A stretch of 64,000 bases of DNA from Ensifer sp. LC163 (GTDB taxonomy: Bacteria > Pseudomonadota > Alphaproteobacteria > Rhizobiales > Rhizobiaceae), in contig NZ_MBSS01000001.1 of the NCBI RefSeq assembly GCF_001695855.1, positions 661,644 through 725,643 on the forward strand. The letters are read 5' to 3'. Below the pieces are notes generated by a model that was not told the origin of the DNA, ran no database searches, and saw nothing but the letters and a program-made list of their open reading frames with translations. Both the position numbers and the translations under genes were made by a program. This document shows positions 36,318 to 44,883 of the stretch, in pieces; positions within the stretch are counted from its first letter, which is position 1, and every line of letters starts with the position of its first letter.

Positions 36318-37259
36318 ATGAAGATGTCCAGGCAGTTTCCGCTGAATGCGCTGAGGGTCTTCGAAGCCGTGGCGCGGCTCGGCAGTTTCACCAAGGCCGG
36401 CGAAGAGCTGGGCATGACCCAGACCGCCGTCAGCTACCAGATCAAGCTGATCGAGGAGAATGTCGGCGAACCGCTGTTCCTGCGCCGCCCGCGCCAGATC
36501 GCATTGACCGATGTCGGCCAGCGGCTGGCGCCGCGGGTCACCGAGGCCTTCGAGATGCTGCAGGAGGCTGTCTCCTCGGCGCGCGGCGACATCGACAGCG
36601 CACTCCTGATCAGCTCGACCCCGACCTTCGCCTCGCAATGGCTCGCCCGCAACATCGGCTCGTTTCAGCTCGCCCATCCCAACATCGCCGTGCGGCTGAG
36701 CACCAACGACAAGATCATTGATTTTGCCAGCGAACCCGCGGATCTGGCGATCCGCTCCGGTGCCGGCGTCTGGCCGGGACTCGACAGCCACCCGCTGATG
36801 CGGGTCGAGTTCAGCCCGATGCTGAGCCCGGCCCTTGCCGAAACCGTCGGGGGGATACGCGAGCCACGCGATCTCCTGAAGCTCAGGATCATCGACGCGG
36901 GCGATCCCTGGTGGCGGATCTGGTTTTCCGCCGCCGGCGTCGACGATCCGGACCTCGAGGGTCGCCCGACGAGCCGGCTCGGCGCACAATCCTTCGAGGC
37001 GCGCGCAGCCGTTGCCGGCCAGGGGGTGGCGATCCTGACGCCGGAATTCTACGGCGACGACGTGGCGCTCGGCCGGCTCTACCAGCCTTTCGACCTGCGC
37101 TGCAGCGACGGCTGCGACTACTGGCTGGCCTATCCCCACGCGCGCCGCAACACGCCGAAGATCCGCATCTTCCGCGACTGGATCCTCGGCGAACTCTGCC
37201 CCTCGGTCCAGTTCGGGGCCGATTGGGAAGAAAAGCGCAAGAGGGCTTCCGCAGTCTAA
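36318..37259 (+). CDS. LysR family regulator (GcvA-like)
   Basis: This 313-residue regulator has the N-terminal winged helix (PLNALRVFEAVARLGSFTKAGEELGMTQTAVSYQIKLIEENVGEPLFLRRPRQIALTDVGQRL, residues ~6-68) and a substrate-binding-like domain of the GcvA branch (ALLISSTPTFASQWLARNIGSFQLAHPNIAVRLST; DLAIRSGAG). ATG 36318 follows GAGAG; the frame extends 16 codons further upstream. Placed just before puuD-guaD and after xdhAB, it probably controls purine catabolic genes. That is inferred from position. Confidence 0.9.
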   Translation: MKMSRQFPLNALRVFEAVARLGSFTKAGEELGMTQTAVSYQIKLIEENVGEPLFLRRPRQIALTDVGQRLAPRVTEAFEMLQEAVSSARGDIDSALLISSTPTFASQWLARNIGSFQLAHPNIAVRLSTNDKIIDFASEPADLAIRSGAGVWPGLDSHPLMRVEFSPMLSPALAETVGGIREPRDLLKLRIIDAGDPWWRIWFSAAGVDDPDLEGRPTSRLGAQSFEARAAVAGQGVAILTPEFYGDDVALGRLYQPFDLRCSDGCDYWLAYPHARRNTPKIRIFRDWILGELCPSVQFGADWEEKRKRASAV

Positions 37260-37339
37260 GTGTAACCCCTTAGAATCCATCAGGTTTATCACCAGGGCGA
37301 ATTCATCCTTGAAATCGTGCCGATCCCGGCAAATCACGT

Positions 37340-37379
37340 CCGGGGGCGCATTCGCCCCCTTCCCCAACCCCCGGTTTTT
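37340..37379 (+). terminator. Terminator/attenuator with two competing hairpins upstream of puuD
   Basis: CCGGGGG (37340-37346) can pair with CCCCCGG (37368-37374), which is followed by TTTTT, making a terminator. The same G run (GGGGGCG, 37342-37348) can instead pair with CGCCCCC (37353-37359). The two structures exclude each other. It terminates LysR transcripts or attenuates puuD. Confidence 0.55.
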
Positions 37380-37419
37380 GCGCAAGGTGCGATGACGGAG
37401 AGAATAAAGGGGACCCCGA

Positions 37420-38658
37420 ATGTACGAGTTCGCCATCGCCTGGGAATGGCTGGCCTTCGCCGTCCGCTGGCTGCATGTCATCACCGCCATCGCCTGGATC
37501 GGCTCATCCTTCTATTTCGTCGCGCTCGACCTCGGCCTGGTGAAGCGCGATCACCTGCCGGCCGGCGCCTATGGCGAGGAATGGCAGGTGCATGGCGGCG
37601 GCTTCTATCACATCCAGAAATATCTGGTCGCCCCCGCCTCGATGCCGGAACACCTGACCTGGTTCAAATGGGAATCCTACATGACGTGGCTTTCGGGCTT
37701 CGCCATGCTCTGTCTCGTCTATTACGGCGGCGCCGATCTTTTCCTGATCGACCGCCACGTACTCGATATCTCGGCGACCACGGCAATCCTGATCTCGCTC
37801 GCCTCGCTCGGCATCGGCTGGATCTTCTATGACCTGCTCTGCAAGTCGCCAATCGGCAAGAACACCTGGGGCCTGATGGCGCTTCTCTATGTGGCGCTGG
37901 TGGTCATGGCCTGGGGCTATACGCAGGTCTTCACCGGCCGCGCCGCCTTCCTGCATCTGGGCGCCTTCACCGCGACCATCATGTCGGCCAACGTCTTCTT
38001 CCTCATCATCCCCAACCAGAAGATCGTCGTTGATGACCTGATCGCCGGCCGCACCCCCGATCCCAAACTCGGCGCCCAGGCCAAGCAGCGCTCGCTGCAC
38101 AACAACTACCTGACCCTGCCGGTCATCTTCTTCATGCTGTCGAACCACTATCCGCTGGCGTTTGCGACCGCCTTCAACTGGATCATCGCGGCACTGGTGT
38201 TCCTGATGGGCGTCACCATCCGCCATTGGTTCAACACGACGCATGCGCGCAAGGGCAGGCCCACCTGGACCTGGCTCGCCACCGTCCTCCTCTTCATCCT
38301 GATCATGTGGCTTTCGACCGTGCCGAAGGTGCTGACAGGCGAAGAAAAGGCAGAGGTCGCACCGGTCTTTGCCCGCTTTACTGAGAACGCCCACTTCCCC
38401 GCCGTCAAGGACGCGATCTCGACCCGCTGTTCCATGTGTCATGCGGCCGAACCGGTCTATGAGGGCATCAGCCGGCCGCCCAATGGCGTGGTGTTGGAAA
38501 GCGACCGGGAGATTGCCGCCCGCGCTCGCGAAATCTATATCCAGGCGGGGCGCAGCCATGCCATGCCGCCCGGCAACATAACTGATATGACGACGGACGA
38601 GCGCCAGTTGCTGACAGCCTGGTTCGAAAGCGCCGTCGAGGAAGGCAAGACACAATGA
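37420..38658 (+). CDS. puuD: Urate hydroxylase PuuD, membrane-bound with C-terminal cytochrome c
   Basis: This 412-residue protein has about eight membrane helices in the first ~300 residues (EWLAFAVRWLHVITAIAWIGSSFYFVALD at the start) and a periplasmic c-type cytochrome domain at the end: heme motif CSMCH at residues 337-341 and a probable Met382 ligand in SHAMPPGN. PuuD proteins of this kind oxidise urate to 5-hydroxyisourate and pass electrons to the respiratory chain rather than to oxygen with peroxide formation. The guanine deaminase start overlaps its stop by four bases (ATGA), and uraH, uraD and puuE nearby encode the next steps. Confidence 0.94.
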   Translation: MYEFAIAWEWLAFAVRWLHVITAIAWIGSSFYFVALDLGLVKRDHLPAGAYGEEWQVHGGGFYHIQKYLVAPASMPEHLTWFKWESYMTWLSGFAMLCLVYYGGADLFLIDRHVLDISATTAILISLASLGIGWIFYDLLCKSPIGKNTWGLMALLYVALVVMAWGYTQVFTGRAAFLHLGAFTATIMSANVFFLIIPNQKIVVDDLIAGRTPDPKLGAQAKQRSLHNNYLTLPVIFFMLSNHYPLAFATAFNWIIAALVFLMGVTIRHWFNTTHARKGRPTWTWLATVLLFILIMWLSTVPKVLTGEEKAEVAPVFARFTENAHFPAVKDAISTRCSMCHAAEPVYEGISRPPNGVVLESDREIAARAREIYIQAGRSHAMPPGNITDMTTDERQLLTAWFESAVEEGKTQ

Positions 38659-39971
38659 CATCGACGCTCATCCGCGGCCGCCTGCTGAGCTTCCATCGCG
38701 CCCCTGACAATATCGACGATAGCGCTGCCTATGCCTACGAGGCCGATGGCGCGCTGCTGGTCGAGGGCGGGCAGATCAAGGCGTCGGGCGCCTACGCGGC
38801 CGTCAGAGCCGAGGCAGCGGATGATAGTGTCGAGATCGATCACCGCCCGCATCTGATCGTGCCGGGTTTCATCGACACCCATCTGCACTTCCCGCAGATG
38901 CAGGTGATGGCGTCATACGCCGCCAATCTGCTCGAATGGCTGAACACCTACACCTTCCCCGAAGAATGCCGCTTCGTCGAGACCGTCCATGCCGAGCGCA
39001 TCGCCAGCCGCTTCTTCGACGAAATGGTTCGCCACGGAACAACCACGGCAGCTGCCTATTGCTCGGTGCACAAGGCATCCGCCGACGCCTTCTTCGCCGA
39101 GGCGCTGCGCCGCGACATGCGCATGATTGCCGGCAAGGTGATGATGGACCGCAATGCCCCGCAAGGCCTGCTCGACACGCCGCAGATGGGCTACGACGAG
39201 ACGCGCGCCGTGATCCGCGAGTGGCACGGCAAGGGCCGCAACCATGTCGCCATCACCCCGCGCTTTGCCATCACCTCGACGCCGGAACAGATGGACGTCG
39301 CCAGATCGCTCGTGCACGAATTCCCCGATCTGCACGTCCAGACGCATCTCTCGGAAAACCGAGACGAGATCGCGTTTACCTGCGAGCTTTATCCGCAAGC
39401 CAAGGACTACACCGACGTCTACGCCCGTTACGGCCTGCTTGGGCCGAAAAGCCTGTTCGGCCACTGCATCCATCTCTCCGAGCGCGAGGCGGATGTGATG
39501 AGCGAGACGGGGTCGGTGGCGGTCTTCTGCCCCACATCCAACCTCTTTCTCGGTTCCGGCCTGTTCCCCCTGCGGGCGCTCAACCGACGGGAAAAGCCGG
39601 TGCGCACCGCGGTTGCCTCTGATATCGGCGGCGGCACCAGCTATTCCATGCTGAAGACGCTCGACGAGGCCTACAAGATCCTGCAGCTGCAGGGCGAGCG
39701 ACTGAACCCGTTCGACAGCTTCTTCATGATGACCCGCGGCAATGCCGAGGCGCTGTCGCTGGGCGATCGCATCGGCACGCTCGAGGCCGGCACCGACGCC
39801 GACTTCATCGTGCTCGACATGGCGGCGACGCCGGCGATGGCGCTGCGCGCCGAAGTGGTCAACTCGCTCGCCGACGAGCTTTTCCTGCTGCAGACCATGG
39901 GCGACGACCGCTCGATCGTCGAAACCTATGTGGCGGGAAAACCGGCCAAGTCGGCACTCGCGGCCGCCTGA
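38655..39971 (+). CDS. guaD: Guanine deaminase
   Basis: This 438-residue zinc amidohydrolase converts guanine to xanthine. It shows the metal motif [36 protein letters not shown], typical of guanine deaminases, VQTHLSENRDEI, FGHCIHLSEREADVM and the metal-binding aspartate in VASDIGGGTSYSML. Translation is coupled to puuD by a four-base overlap, tying guanine deamination to urate oxidation. No signal peptide is present. A long perfect inverted repeat begins 14 bp after its stop. Confidence 0.95.
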   Translation: MTSTLIRGRLLSFHRAPDNIDDSAAYAYEADGALLVEGGQIKASGAYAAVRAEAADDSVEIDHRPHLIVPGFIDTHLHFPQMQVMASYAANLLEWLNTYTFPEECRFVETVHAERIASRFFDEMVRHGTTTAAAYCSVHKASADAFFAEALRRDMRMIAGKVMMDRNAPQGLLDTPQMGYDETRAVIREWHGKGRNHVAITPRFAITSTPEQMDVARSLVHEFPDLHVQTHLSENRDEIAFTCELYPQAKDYTDVYARYGLLGPKSLFGHCIHLSEREADVMSETGSVAVFCPTSNLFLGSGLFPLRALNRREKPVRTAVASDIGGGTSYSMLKTLDEAYKILQLQGERLNPFDSFFMMTRGNAEALSLGDRIGTLEAGTDADFIVLDMAATPAMALRAEVVNSLADELFLLQTMGDDRSIVETYVAGKPAKSALAAA

Positions 39972-39984
39972 TCGTTCGGTCAAA

Positions 39985-40017
39985 CGCAAAGAGGTCAAAA
40001 AAATTGACCTCTTTGCG
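39985..40017. repeat. 14-bp perfect inverted repeat after guaD
   Basis: CGCAAAGAGGTCAA (39985-39998) and TTGACCTCTTTGCG (40004-40017) flank an A5 loop. No T run follows on the plus strand, so it is not a standard terminator. On the plus strand the right arm includes TTGACC followed by TATTAA after 15 bases. It may be a terminator-like structure for guaD or a regulator site for the next gene. Confidence 0.75.
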
Positions 40018-40072
40018 CCAATGCTATTAACAAGCCTCCGGCAAACATGGTAAGGGCTCGGCAGTCATCCCG

Positions 40073-40209
40073 CTGCATGTGTCCCGATTTCGGGACACAT
40101 GCAGCAATTCAAAGTGCTACAGCGACCTTTGCGCGTCTGATCAGGCGCGCGGCGCTGTAGAGCGGGATGAGGAAAACTGTGTGCGGTTTTCCGCCCGCAT
40201 CCCGCTCTA
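40073..40209. repeat. Cluster of RIME-type palindromes upstream of the lldD-like gene
   Basis: A 15-bp perfect palindrome CTGCATGTGTCCCGA-tt-TCGGGACACATGCAG (40073-40104) is followed by the linker CAATTCAAAGTGCTACAGCGACC. A short dyad around GCGCGTCTGATCAGGCGCGC comes next, then a second large palindrome, TAGAGCGGGATG ... CATCCCGCTCTA (40158-40209), with inner arms GGAAAAC / GTTTTCC. The linker matches the AGTGCTACAGCG part of the other RIME-like copies, so this is a mosaic of related units. Confidence 0.75.
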
Positions 40210-40237
40210 ACCCTTGATTCAGATGAAGGCCGTTTCC

Positions 40238-41374
40238 ATGACGCAAATCCTCGAAATCAGCGACCTCAAGGCACTCGCCAAGCGCCGCGTACCGAAGCTC
40301 TTCTTCGATTACGCCGACAGCGGCGCCTGGACCGAGGGCACCTATCGCGCCAACGAGGAAGACTTCGCCAAGGTGAAGCTGCGCCAGCGCGTGCTGGTCG
40401 ACATGACCAACCGCTCGCTGGAAACGACCATGATCGGCCAGAAGGTGTCGATGCCGGTGGCGCTGGCACCGACGGGCCTCACCGGCATGCAGCACGCCGA
40501 CGGCGAGATGCTGGCCGCACAGGCGGCAGAAGCCTTCGGCGTTCCCTTCACGCTGTCGACCATGAGCATCTGCTCGATCGAGGACGTCGCCTCGGTCACG
40601 ACCAAGCCGTTCTGGTTCCAGCTCTATGTCATGCGCGAGCGCGAATTCGTGCTCAACCTGATCGACCGGGCAAAGGCGGCCAAGTGCTCGGCACTGGTGC
40701 TGACGCTCGACCTGCAGATCCTCGGCCAGCGCCACAAGGACCTGCGCAACAGCCTGTCGGCCCCGCCGAAGCTGACCCCCAAACATCTCTGGCAGATGGC
40801 AACGCGTCCCGGCTGGTGCATGAAGATGCTCGGCACCAACCGCCGCACCTTCCGCAATATCGTCGGCCACGCCAAGAGCGTCACGGACCTCTCCTCGCTC
40901 GGCGCCTGGACGGCGGAACAGTTCGACCCGCAGCTTTCCTGGAAGGACGTCGAATGGATCAAGGAGCGCTGGGGCGGTCCGCTGATCCTGAAGGGCATTC
41001 TCGATCCGGAAGACGCCAAGATGGCGGCTGCGACCGGCGCCGACGCGATCATCGTCTCCAACCATGGCGGCCGCCAGCTCGATGGCGCCCATTCCTCGAT
41101 CAGCATGCTGCCGCGTATCGTCGATGCGGTCGGCCACCAGATCGAGGTGCATCTCGATGGCGGCATCCGCTCCGGCCAGGACGTGCTGAGGGCCGTCGCC
41201 ATGGGCGCCAAGGGCACCTATATCGGCCGGCCGTTCCTCTATGGCCTCGGTGCCATGGGCAAGGAAGGCGTGACCAAGGCGCTGGAAATCATCCGCAAGG
41301 AGATGGACATCACCATGGCGCTTTGCGGCAAGCGCGATATCAACGACGTCAACCGCGACATTCTTGCGGATTGA
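40238..41374 (+). CDS. FMN-dependent alpha-hydroxy-acid dehydrogenase (LldD-like)
   Basis: This TIM-barrel flavoenzyme of about 378 residues belongs to the L-lactate dehydrogenase/glycolate oxidase family. It shows VPKLFFDYADSGAWTEGTYRANE, PVALAPTGLTGMQHADGE, the FMN and active-site region GADAIIVSNHGGRQLDGAHSSI with catalytic His in SNHGGRQLD, and DGGIRSGQDVLRAVAMGAKGTYIGRPFLYGLG. ATG 40238 has GAAGG upstream; an ATG at 40223 is possible. L-lactate is the usual substrate, but the position within purine genes leaves open glycolate or another hydroxy acid. It is convergent with the uraH-allA-uraD-puuE operon. Confidence 0.9.
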   Translation: MTQILEISDLKALAKRRVPKLFFDYADSGAWTEGTYRANEEDFAKVKLRQRVLVDMTNRSLETTMIGQKVSMPVALAPTGLTGMQHADGEMLAAQAAEAFGVPFTLSTMSICSIEDVASVTTKPFWFQLYVMREREFVLNLIDRAKAAKCSALVLTLDLQILGQRHKDLRNSLSAPPKLTPKHLWQMATRPGWCMKMLGTNRRTFRNIVGHAKSVTDLSSLGAWTAEQFDPQLSWKDVEWIKERWGGPLILKGILDPEDAKMAAATGADAIIVSNHGGRQLDGAHSSISMLPRIVDAVGHQIEVHLDGGIRSGQDVLRAVAMGAKGTYIGRPFLYGLGAMGKEGVTKALEIIRKEMDITMALCGKRDINDVNRDILAD

Positions 41375-41442
41375 CGCACCGACCCTCGGCAATTGGTTCA
41401 TAAGGGCGACCAGGGCCGCCTCTACGGCATTTCCACTCTCTC

Positions 41443-41527
41443 CGTCATGCTCGGGCTCGACCCGAGCATCCAGCGCTCAAGCGCGCGGCGCAGGACTGGA
41501 TCCTCGGGTCAAGCCCGAGGATGACGG
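41443..41527. repeat. Palindromic repeat of the 'CCTCGGG/CCCGAGG ... ATGACGG' type
   Basis: CGTCATGCTCGGGCTCGACC-CGAGCATCCAG forms one hairpin (TGCTCGGG / CCCGAGCA), and CTGGATCCTCGGGTCAAGCCCGAGGATGACGG forms the mirror half. The whole unit is an imperfect inverted repeat. It lies between the convergent lldD-like and uraH genes. Such units are common at convergent gene ends in Rhizobiales. Confidence 0.7.
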
Positions 41528-41601
41528 GACGAGGTCGGGCCGATAAAGCAGCGCTGTCATTACCCTGGAGGTCGCCTTCCAGCGATGCAGGAAGCCAGCG
41601 C

Positions 41602-41964
41602 TTAGCTGCCGCGATAGGTCGAGTAGCCGTAGGGCGAAAGCAGCAGCGGCACGTGATAGTGGCTGGCCGGATCGGCAATGCCGAAGCGCAGCGGGATCAG
41701 GTCGAGGAAAGCAGGTTCCGGCAGCGCCGCGCCCGTTGCGCGCAGATAGTCGCCGGCGTGGAACACCAGTTCGTAGCTGCCGGCCATGAAGCCGACGCCT
41801 TCGACCATGGGGCCGTCGACGCGCCCATCGCTGTTGGTATGAACGGTGCGGATCAGCTGCCGCTCCTCGCCTTCAAGCCAATAGAGATCGATGCGCAGGC
41901 CTTCGGCCGGCTTGCCGAGCGCGGTATCGAGGACATGGGTGGTCAGGCGGCCGGTGCTGCTCAT
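41602..41964 (-). CDS. uraH: 5-hydroxyisourate hydrolase
   Basis: This 120-residue transthyretin-like protein hydrolyses 5-hydroxyisourate, the product of PuuD, to OHCU. It shows [25 protein letters not shown] with the active-site His, the central [28 protein letters not shown] and the diagnostic C-terminal YRGS. It is the last gene of the minus-strand operon puuE-uraD-mini-ORF-allA-uraH, starting 13 bp after allA ends. Confidence 0.97.
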   Translation of the reverse strand: MSSTGRLTTHVLDTALGKPAEGLRIDLYWLEGEERQLIRTVHTNSDGRVDGPMVEGVGFMAGSYELVFHAGDYLRATGAALPEPAFLDLIPLRFGIADPASHYHVPLLLSPYGYSTYRGS

Positions 41965-41977
41965 CGCGTCTCTTCCC

Positions 41978-42475
41978 TCACACTGCGCTTTGGATAACGA
42001 AGGGCTCTTCGTAGAAATACTCTTCGAGATTGTTGCCCGGCCCCTCCCTGTCGACGACGATGAAGTCGCTGACCGCGCCGACCGACATCAGCGGATGGTG
42101 CCAGACATTGCGCCCGTAATTGACGCCCTGCCGTCCGTTCGCCCGGAAGACCCGTGGCGCCCCCGGTCGGCCGCCCTCGTCTTCGGCAACGACGATGAGC
42201 CACGGCCTGTCGTCGAGCGGCGAGAAGCTCTGGCTGCCGAAGGGGTGCCGCTCCATCATCGCCACCGCGTAGGGGAAGGCACGCGGCTGGCCGCGAAAGA
42301 TGTTGATGATGACGTTGGCGCCTTCGCCGACGACGTCGGCGCGCGCAAGGCCATGGAAGCGCTCGGTCGTGCCGCTGTTGATGTAGCGCATCGAAGCCGG
42401 ATCGGCCTCGATCACCGTGCCGAACGGCGCGAAAGCGTCCTGCGTCAGGGTTTCGATCGAAAGAAGACGCGACAT
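41978..42475 (-). CDS. allA: Ureidoglycolate lyase
   Basis: This 165-residue cupin-fold enzyme splits ureidoglycolate into glyoxylate and urea. Family features are [63 protein letters not shown] and [17 protein letters not shown] with the paired histidines. The start codon overlaps the stop of a 34-codon mini-ORF (TGATG). The presence of AllA implies that allantoate is processed to ureidoglycolate by enzymes coded elsewhere. Confidence 0.95.
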   Translation of the reverse strand: MSRLLSIETLTQDAFAPFGTVIEADPASMRYINSGTTERFHGLARADVVGEGANVIINIFRGQPRAFPYAVAMMERHPFGSQSFSPLDDRPWLIVVAEDEGGRPGAPRVFRANGRQGVNYGRNVWHHPLMSVGAVSDFIVVDREGPGNNLEEYFYEEPFVIQSAV

Positions 42476-42579
42476 CAGACCGCCGCCCCGCAGTGCGCGT
42501 CGCCAGCGGCACCGGCATGGTCCGGTTCGACTGCCCTCAGTGCAGATGAGAGCAGATATCGAACTGATATGTCAGGCAT
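42475..42579 (-). CDS. 34-residue mini-ORF linking uraD to allA
   Basis: An AGGAGACGAAA ribosome site precedes ATG 42579, which overlaps the last eight bases of uraD in another frame. The frame (MPDISVRYLLSSALRAVEPDHAGAAGDAHCGAAV) ends in a TGATG overlap with allA. It fills the only gap in an otherwise overlapping operon. It may be a real small protein, a translational coupler that carries ribosomes to allA, or the decayed end of a longer gene. Confidence 0.4.
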   Translation of the reverse strand: MPDISVRYLLSSALRAVEPDHAGAAGDAHCGAAV

Positions 42580-43075
42580 TTTCGTCTCCTGGAAGCATGG
42601 ATTGCAGCCGCAGACGAGCGATTTTCTCCACCTGCGCGCAGGCGGTTTCAAATTCCTCTTCGGTCGAATTGTCAATGCGCCTTTCGAACGAGGCGAGAAT
42701 GTCCTTCTTCGTCAGGCCCTTGACCGCGACAATGAAGGGAAAGCCGAATTTCTGCGTGTAGGCTTCGTTAAGCGCCGTGAACCGGGCATGCTCCTCGGCC
42801 GAAAGGCGATCGAGGCCGGCGGACGCCTGCTCCGCCGTCGAGTCCGCCGTCAGCTTGCCGGCGATCGCCAGCCTACCGGCAAGATCCGGATGGGCGCGCA
42901 GCACGGCGAGCCTTTCGCGCGGCAGGCCGGCGCGAAAGGCCTGGCAAAGTGCCGAGTGCACGTTGCCGGCCGAAAGTCCCGTTGCGGCCGCCCGGTCGTA
43001 GGCTCGTTCGGCAACCCATGGAGAATGCTCGAACACGCCGCCGAAGCGGCTGACAAAGGCGTCGCGATCGGACAT
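42572..43075 (-). CDS. uraD: OHCU decarboxylase
   Basis: This 167-residue helical enzyme converts 2-oxo-4-hydroxy-4-carboxy-5-ureidoimidazoline to S-allantoin. It shows FVSRFGGVFEHSPWVAERAY, LCQAFRAGLPRERLAVLRAHPDLAGRLAIAGKLTADSTAEQASAGLDRLS (catalytic His in RAHPDLAG) and NEAYTQKFGFPFIVAVKGLTKKDILASFERR. The start overlaps the puuE stop (TGATG). The absence of a peroxisomal-type tail is normal for bacteria. Confidence 0.95.
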   Translation of the reverse strand: MSDRDAFVSRFGGVFEHSPWVAERAYDRAAATGLSAGNVHSALCQAFRAGLPRERLAVLRAHPDLAGRLAIAGKLTADSTAEQASAGLDRLSAEEHARFTALNEAYTQKFGFPFIVAVKGLTKKDILASFERRIDNSTEEEFETACAQVEKIARLRLQSMLPGDENA

Positions 43076-44004
43076 CAGAGAGCCCCTTCCGGCTTGTGGT
43101 GTTCGTACCAGTGGCGAGCGATATCGACGCGCCGCGGTACCCAGACCTTGTCGTGCGACATGACGTAGTCGACGAACCGCGCCAGCGCCGCGGCGCGGCC
43201 CGGACGACCGACGAGGCGGCAGTGCAGGCCGATGTTCATCATCTTGGCATTGCCTTCCTTGCCCTCCTCGTAGAGCACGTCGAACGTGTCCTTGAGGTAG
43301 GTGAAGAACTGTTCGCCGGAGTTGAAGCCCTGGTTCGTCGCAAAGCGCATGTCGTTGGCGTCGAGCGTGTAGGGGATGATCAGGTGCGGCTTGTCGGCCG
43401 TCAAGCCCGGCACCCAATAGGGCAATTCGTCCGCATAGGAATCCGACGAATAGAGGAAACCACCCTCTTCGAGAACAAGCTTCAGCGTGTTGTTGGAAGG
43501 CTTTCCCTGGTAGAGACCGAGCGGGCGCTCGCCGGTCAGTTCGGTATGCAGCCGAACGACTTCGCGGATATGCTCACGCTCCACCTCTTCGGGGAAATCC
43601 TTGTATTCGAGCCAGCGCAGACCGTGGCTGGCGATCTCCCAGCCCGCTTCCTTCATCGCTGCGACCGCTTCCGGATTGCGGGCCATCGCCCGCGTCACGC
43701 CGTAGACCGTCAGCGGCACGTCGCGGCTGGTGAACATGCGCCACAGCCGCCAGAAGCCGGAGCGGGAACCGTATTCGTAGATCGATTCCATGTTGAGGTT
43801 GCGCTGCCCCTGCCAGGGTTGCGCGCCGACTATCTCCGAAAGCAGGCTCTCGGACGCCGGGTCGCCATCGAGGATGCAGCTTTCGCCGCCCTCTTCGTAG
43901 TTGAGCACGAACTGCACGGCGATGCGCGCATCGCCCGGCCAGTTTGCCTTGGGCGGGTTGCGGCCATAGCCGACGAGGTCACGCGGATAGGTAGTCTCAG
44001 ACAT
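43075..44004 (-). CDS. puuE: Allantoinase, polysaccharide-deacetylase type
   Basis: This 309-residue protein is of the PuuE family, the metal-independent or weakly metal-dependent allantoinase related to NodB-type deacetylases. It shows YPRDLVGYGRNPPKANWPGDARIAVQFVLNYEEGGE at the start, SRSGFWRLWRMFTSRDVPLTVYGVTRAMARNPE, EIASHGLRWLEYKDF and LYQGKPSNNTLKLVLEEGGFLYSSDSYADELPYW. It opens the allantoin ring to allantoate. ATG 44004 follows AAGGGTGA; one codon upstream is TTG. It is the first gene of the convergent operon. Confidence 0.95.
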   Translation of the reverse strand: MSETTYPRDLVGYGRNPPKANWPGDARIAVQFVLNYEEGGESCILDGDPASESLLSEIVGAQPWQGQRNLNMESIYEYGSRSGFWRLWRMFTSRDVPLTVYGVTRAMARNPEAVAAMKEAGWEIASHGLRWLEYKDFPEEVEREHIREVVRLHTELTGERPLGLYQGKPSNNTLKLVLEEGGFLYSSDSYADELPYWVPGLTADKPHLIIPYTLDANDMRFATNQGFNSGEQFFTYLKDTFDVLYEEGKEGNAKMMNIGLHCRLVGRPGRAAALARFVDYVMSHDKVWVPRRVDIARHWYEHHKPEGAL

Positions 44005-44082
44005 CAAATCACCCTTCGAATTTTCCGGAACGGTATCATTGCCGACCGGATTGTCGAGACAAAATGACGTCAGTGCAGACGG

Positions 44083-44883
44083 TTAGCGGCCCGCCATCAG
44101 CGAGGCAACCATCCGCGACAACGGCGGAACGGGGCTCGGCGCAAGCGGCGCTTCGGTGGCTACCCGCTTGATCCGGTCGCCCCGTTTGGTCGCGGAGATC
44201 TTGCCGAGCGGGTGCTGCGAGTGGACGCGCATCGGCGCGCCCGATTCCTGTTCGACGAACAGCGCCAGGCTGCCGATCGTCAACGGCAGCGCCAGGCATG
44301 GTTCGAACAGATCCCGAAGCGGCGCCTCGATACGGCGCATGGCGTCCTGGCTGAGCGGCCCGGTCAGCATCATGTGAAAGCGATATTCATCCATCACATG
44401 AGGATCGCCCCAGCGATGCAGATTGGAAAATTGCGGCGCCGTCAGCCGATCCGGGTCGGAGCGCTCGATCTCGTCTTCGCTGAGCGGCGCGCGAAACGCG
44501 TCGAACTCCTGGATGATGCTGGCGGCCAGAAGATGCATCGCCGTGCTGGGGATCTGCGGCATCAGTCCCCAGCACTGGCCGAGCCGGGCCACTTCCAGGC
44601 GCTCGATCTCGAACGGCGTCTGGGCGCCGGCAAAATGCATCAGCGCCTTGAGAAGCTGTGCCTCGTCCATGTCAGGATGAAGCCGGAAGGGCGACATCAC
44701 CACCGCATGAAAGCCGAAGCGGCGCGGAACGGCGGTGTGAAAGGCGATCTCGGATGCGGTCAACCCGGAGATCGACGGCAGTTCTGCCGGCTCGCCGGAA
44801 TAGACGTTGCGGCCGAGCCAACTGGCAGCAACCGTTGAAAGCGGATCAGCCATCGGCGGCGTGAAACAAATGGCGTAACGCAT
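44083..44883 (-). CDS. DUF1045 family protein (2H phosphoesterase-like)
   Basis: This 266-residue protein starts MRYAICFTPPMADPLSTVAASWLGRNVYSGEP. That start and the two FH segments (PRRFGFHAVVMSPFRL and EYRFHMMLTGPL) match the DUF1045 family, often found with phosphonate (phn) genes and related to 2H phosphodiesterases. No phn genes are nearby. ATG 44883 has GGAG seven bases away; 44889 is too close to it. It lies 79 bp before puuE on the same strand, so it might head that operon. Confidence 0.8.
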   Translation of the reverse strand: MRYAICFTPPMADPLSTVAASWLGRNVYSGEPAELPSISGLTASEIAFHTAVPRRFGFHAVVMSPFRLHPDMDEAQLLKALMHFAGAQTPFEIERLEVARLGQCWGLMPQIPSTAMHLLAASIIQEFDAFRAPLSEDEIERSDPDRLTAPQFSNLHRWGDPHVMDEYRFHMMLTGPLSQDAMRRIEAPLRDLFEPCLALPLTIGSLALFVEQESGAPMRVHSQHPLGKISATKRGDRIKRVATEAPLAPSPVPPLSRMVASLMAGR

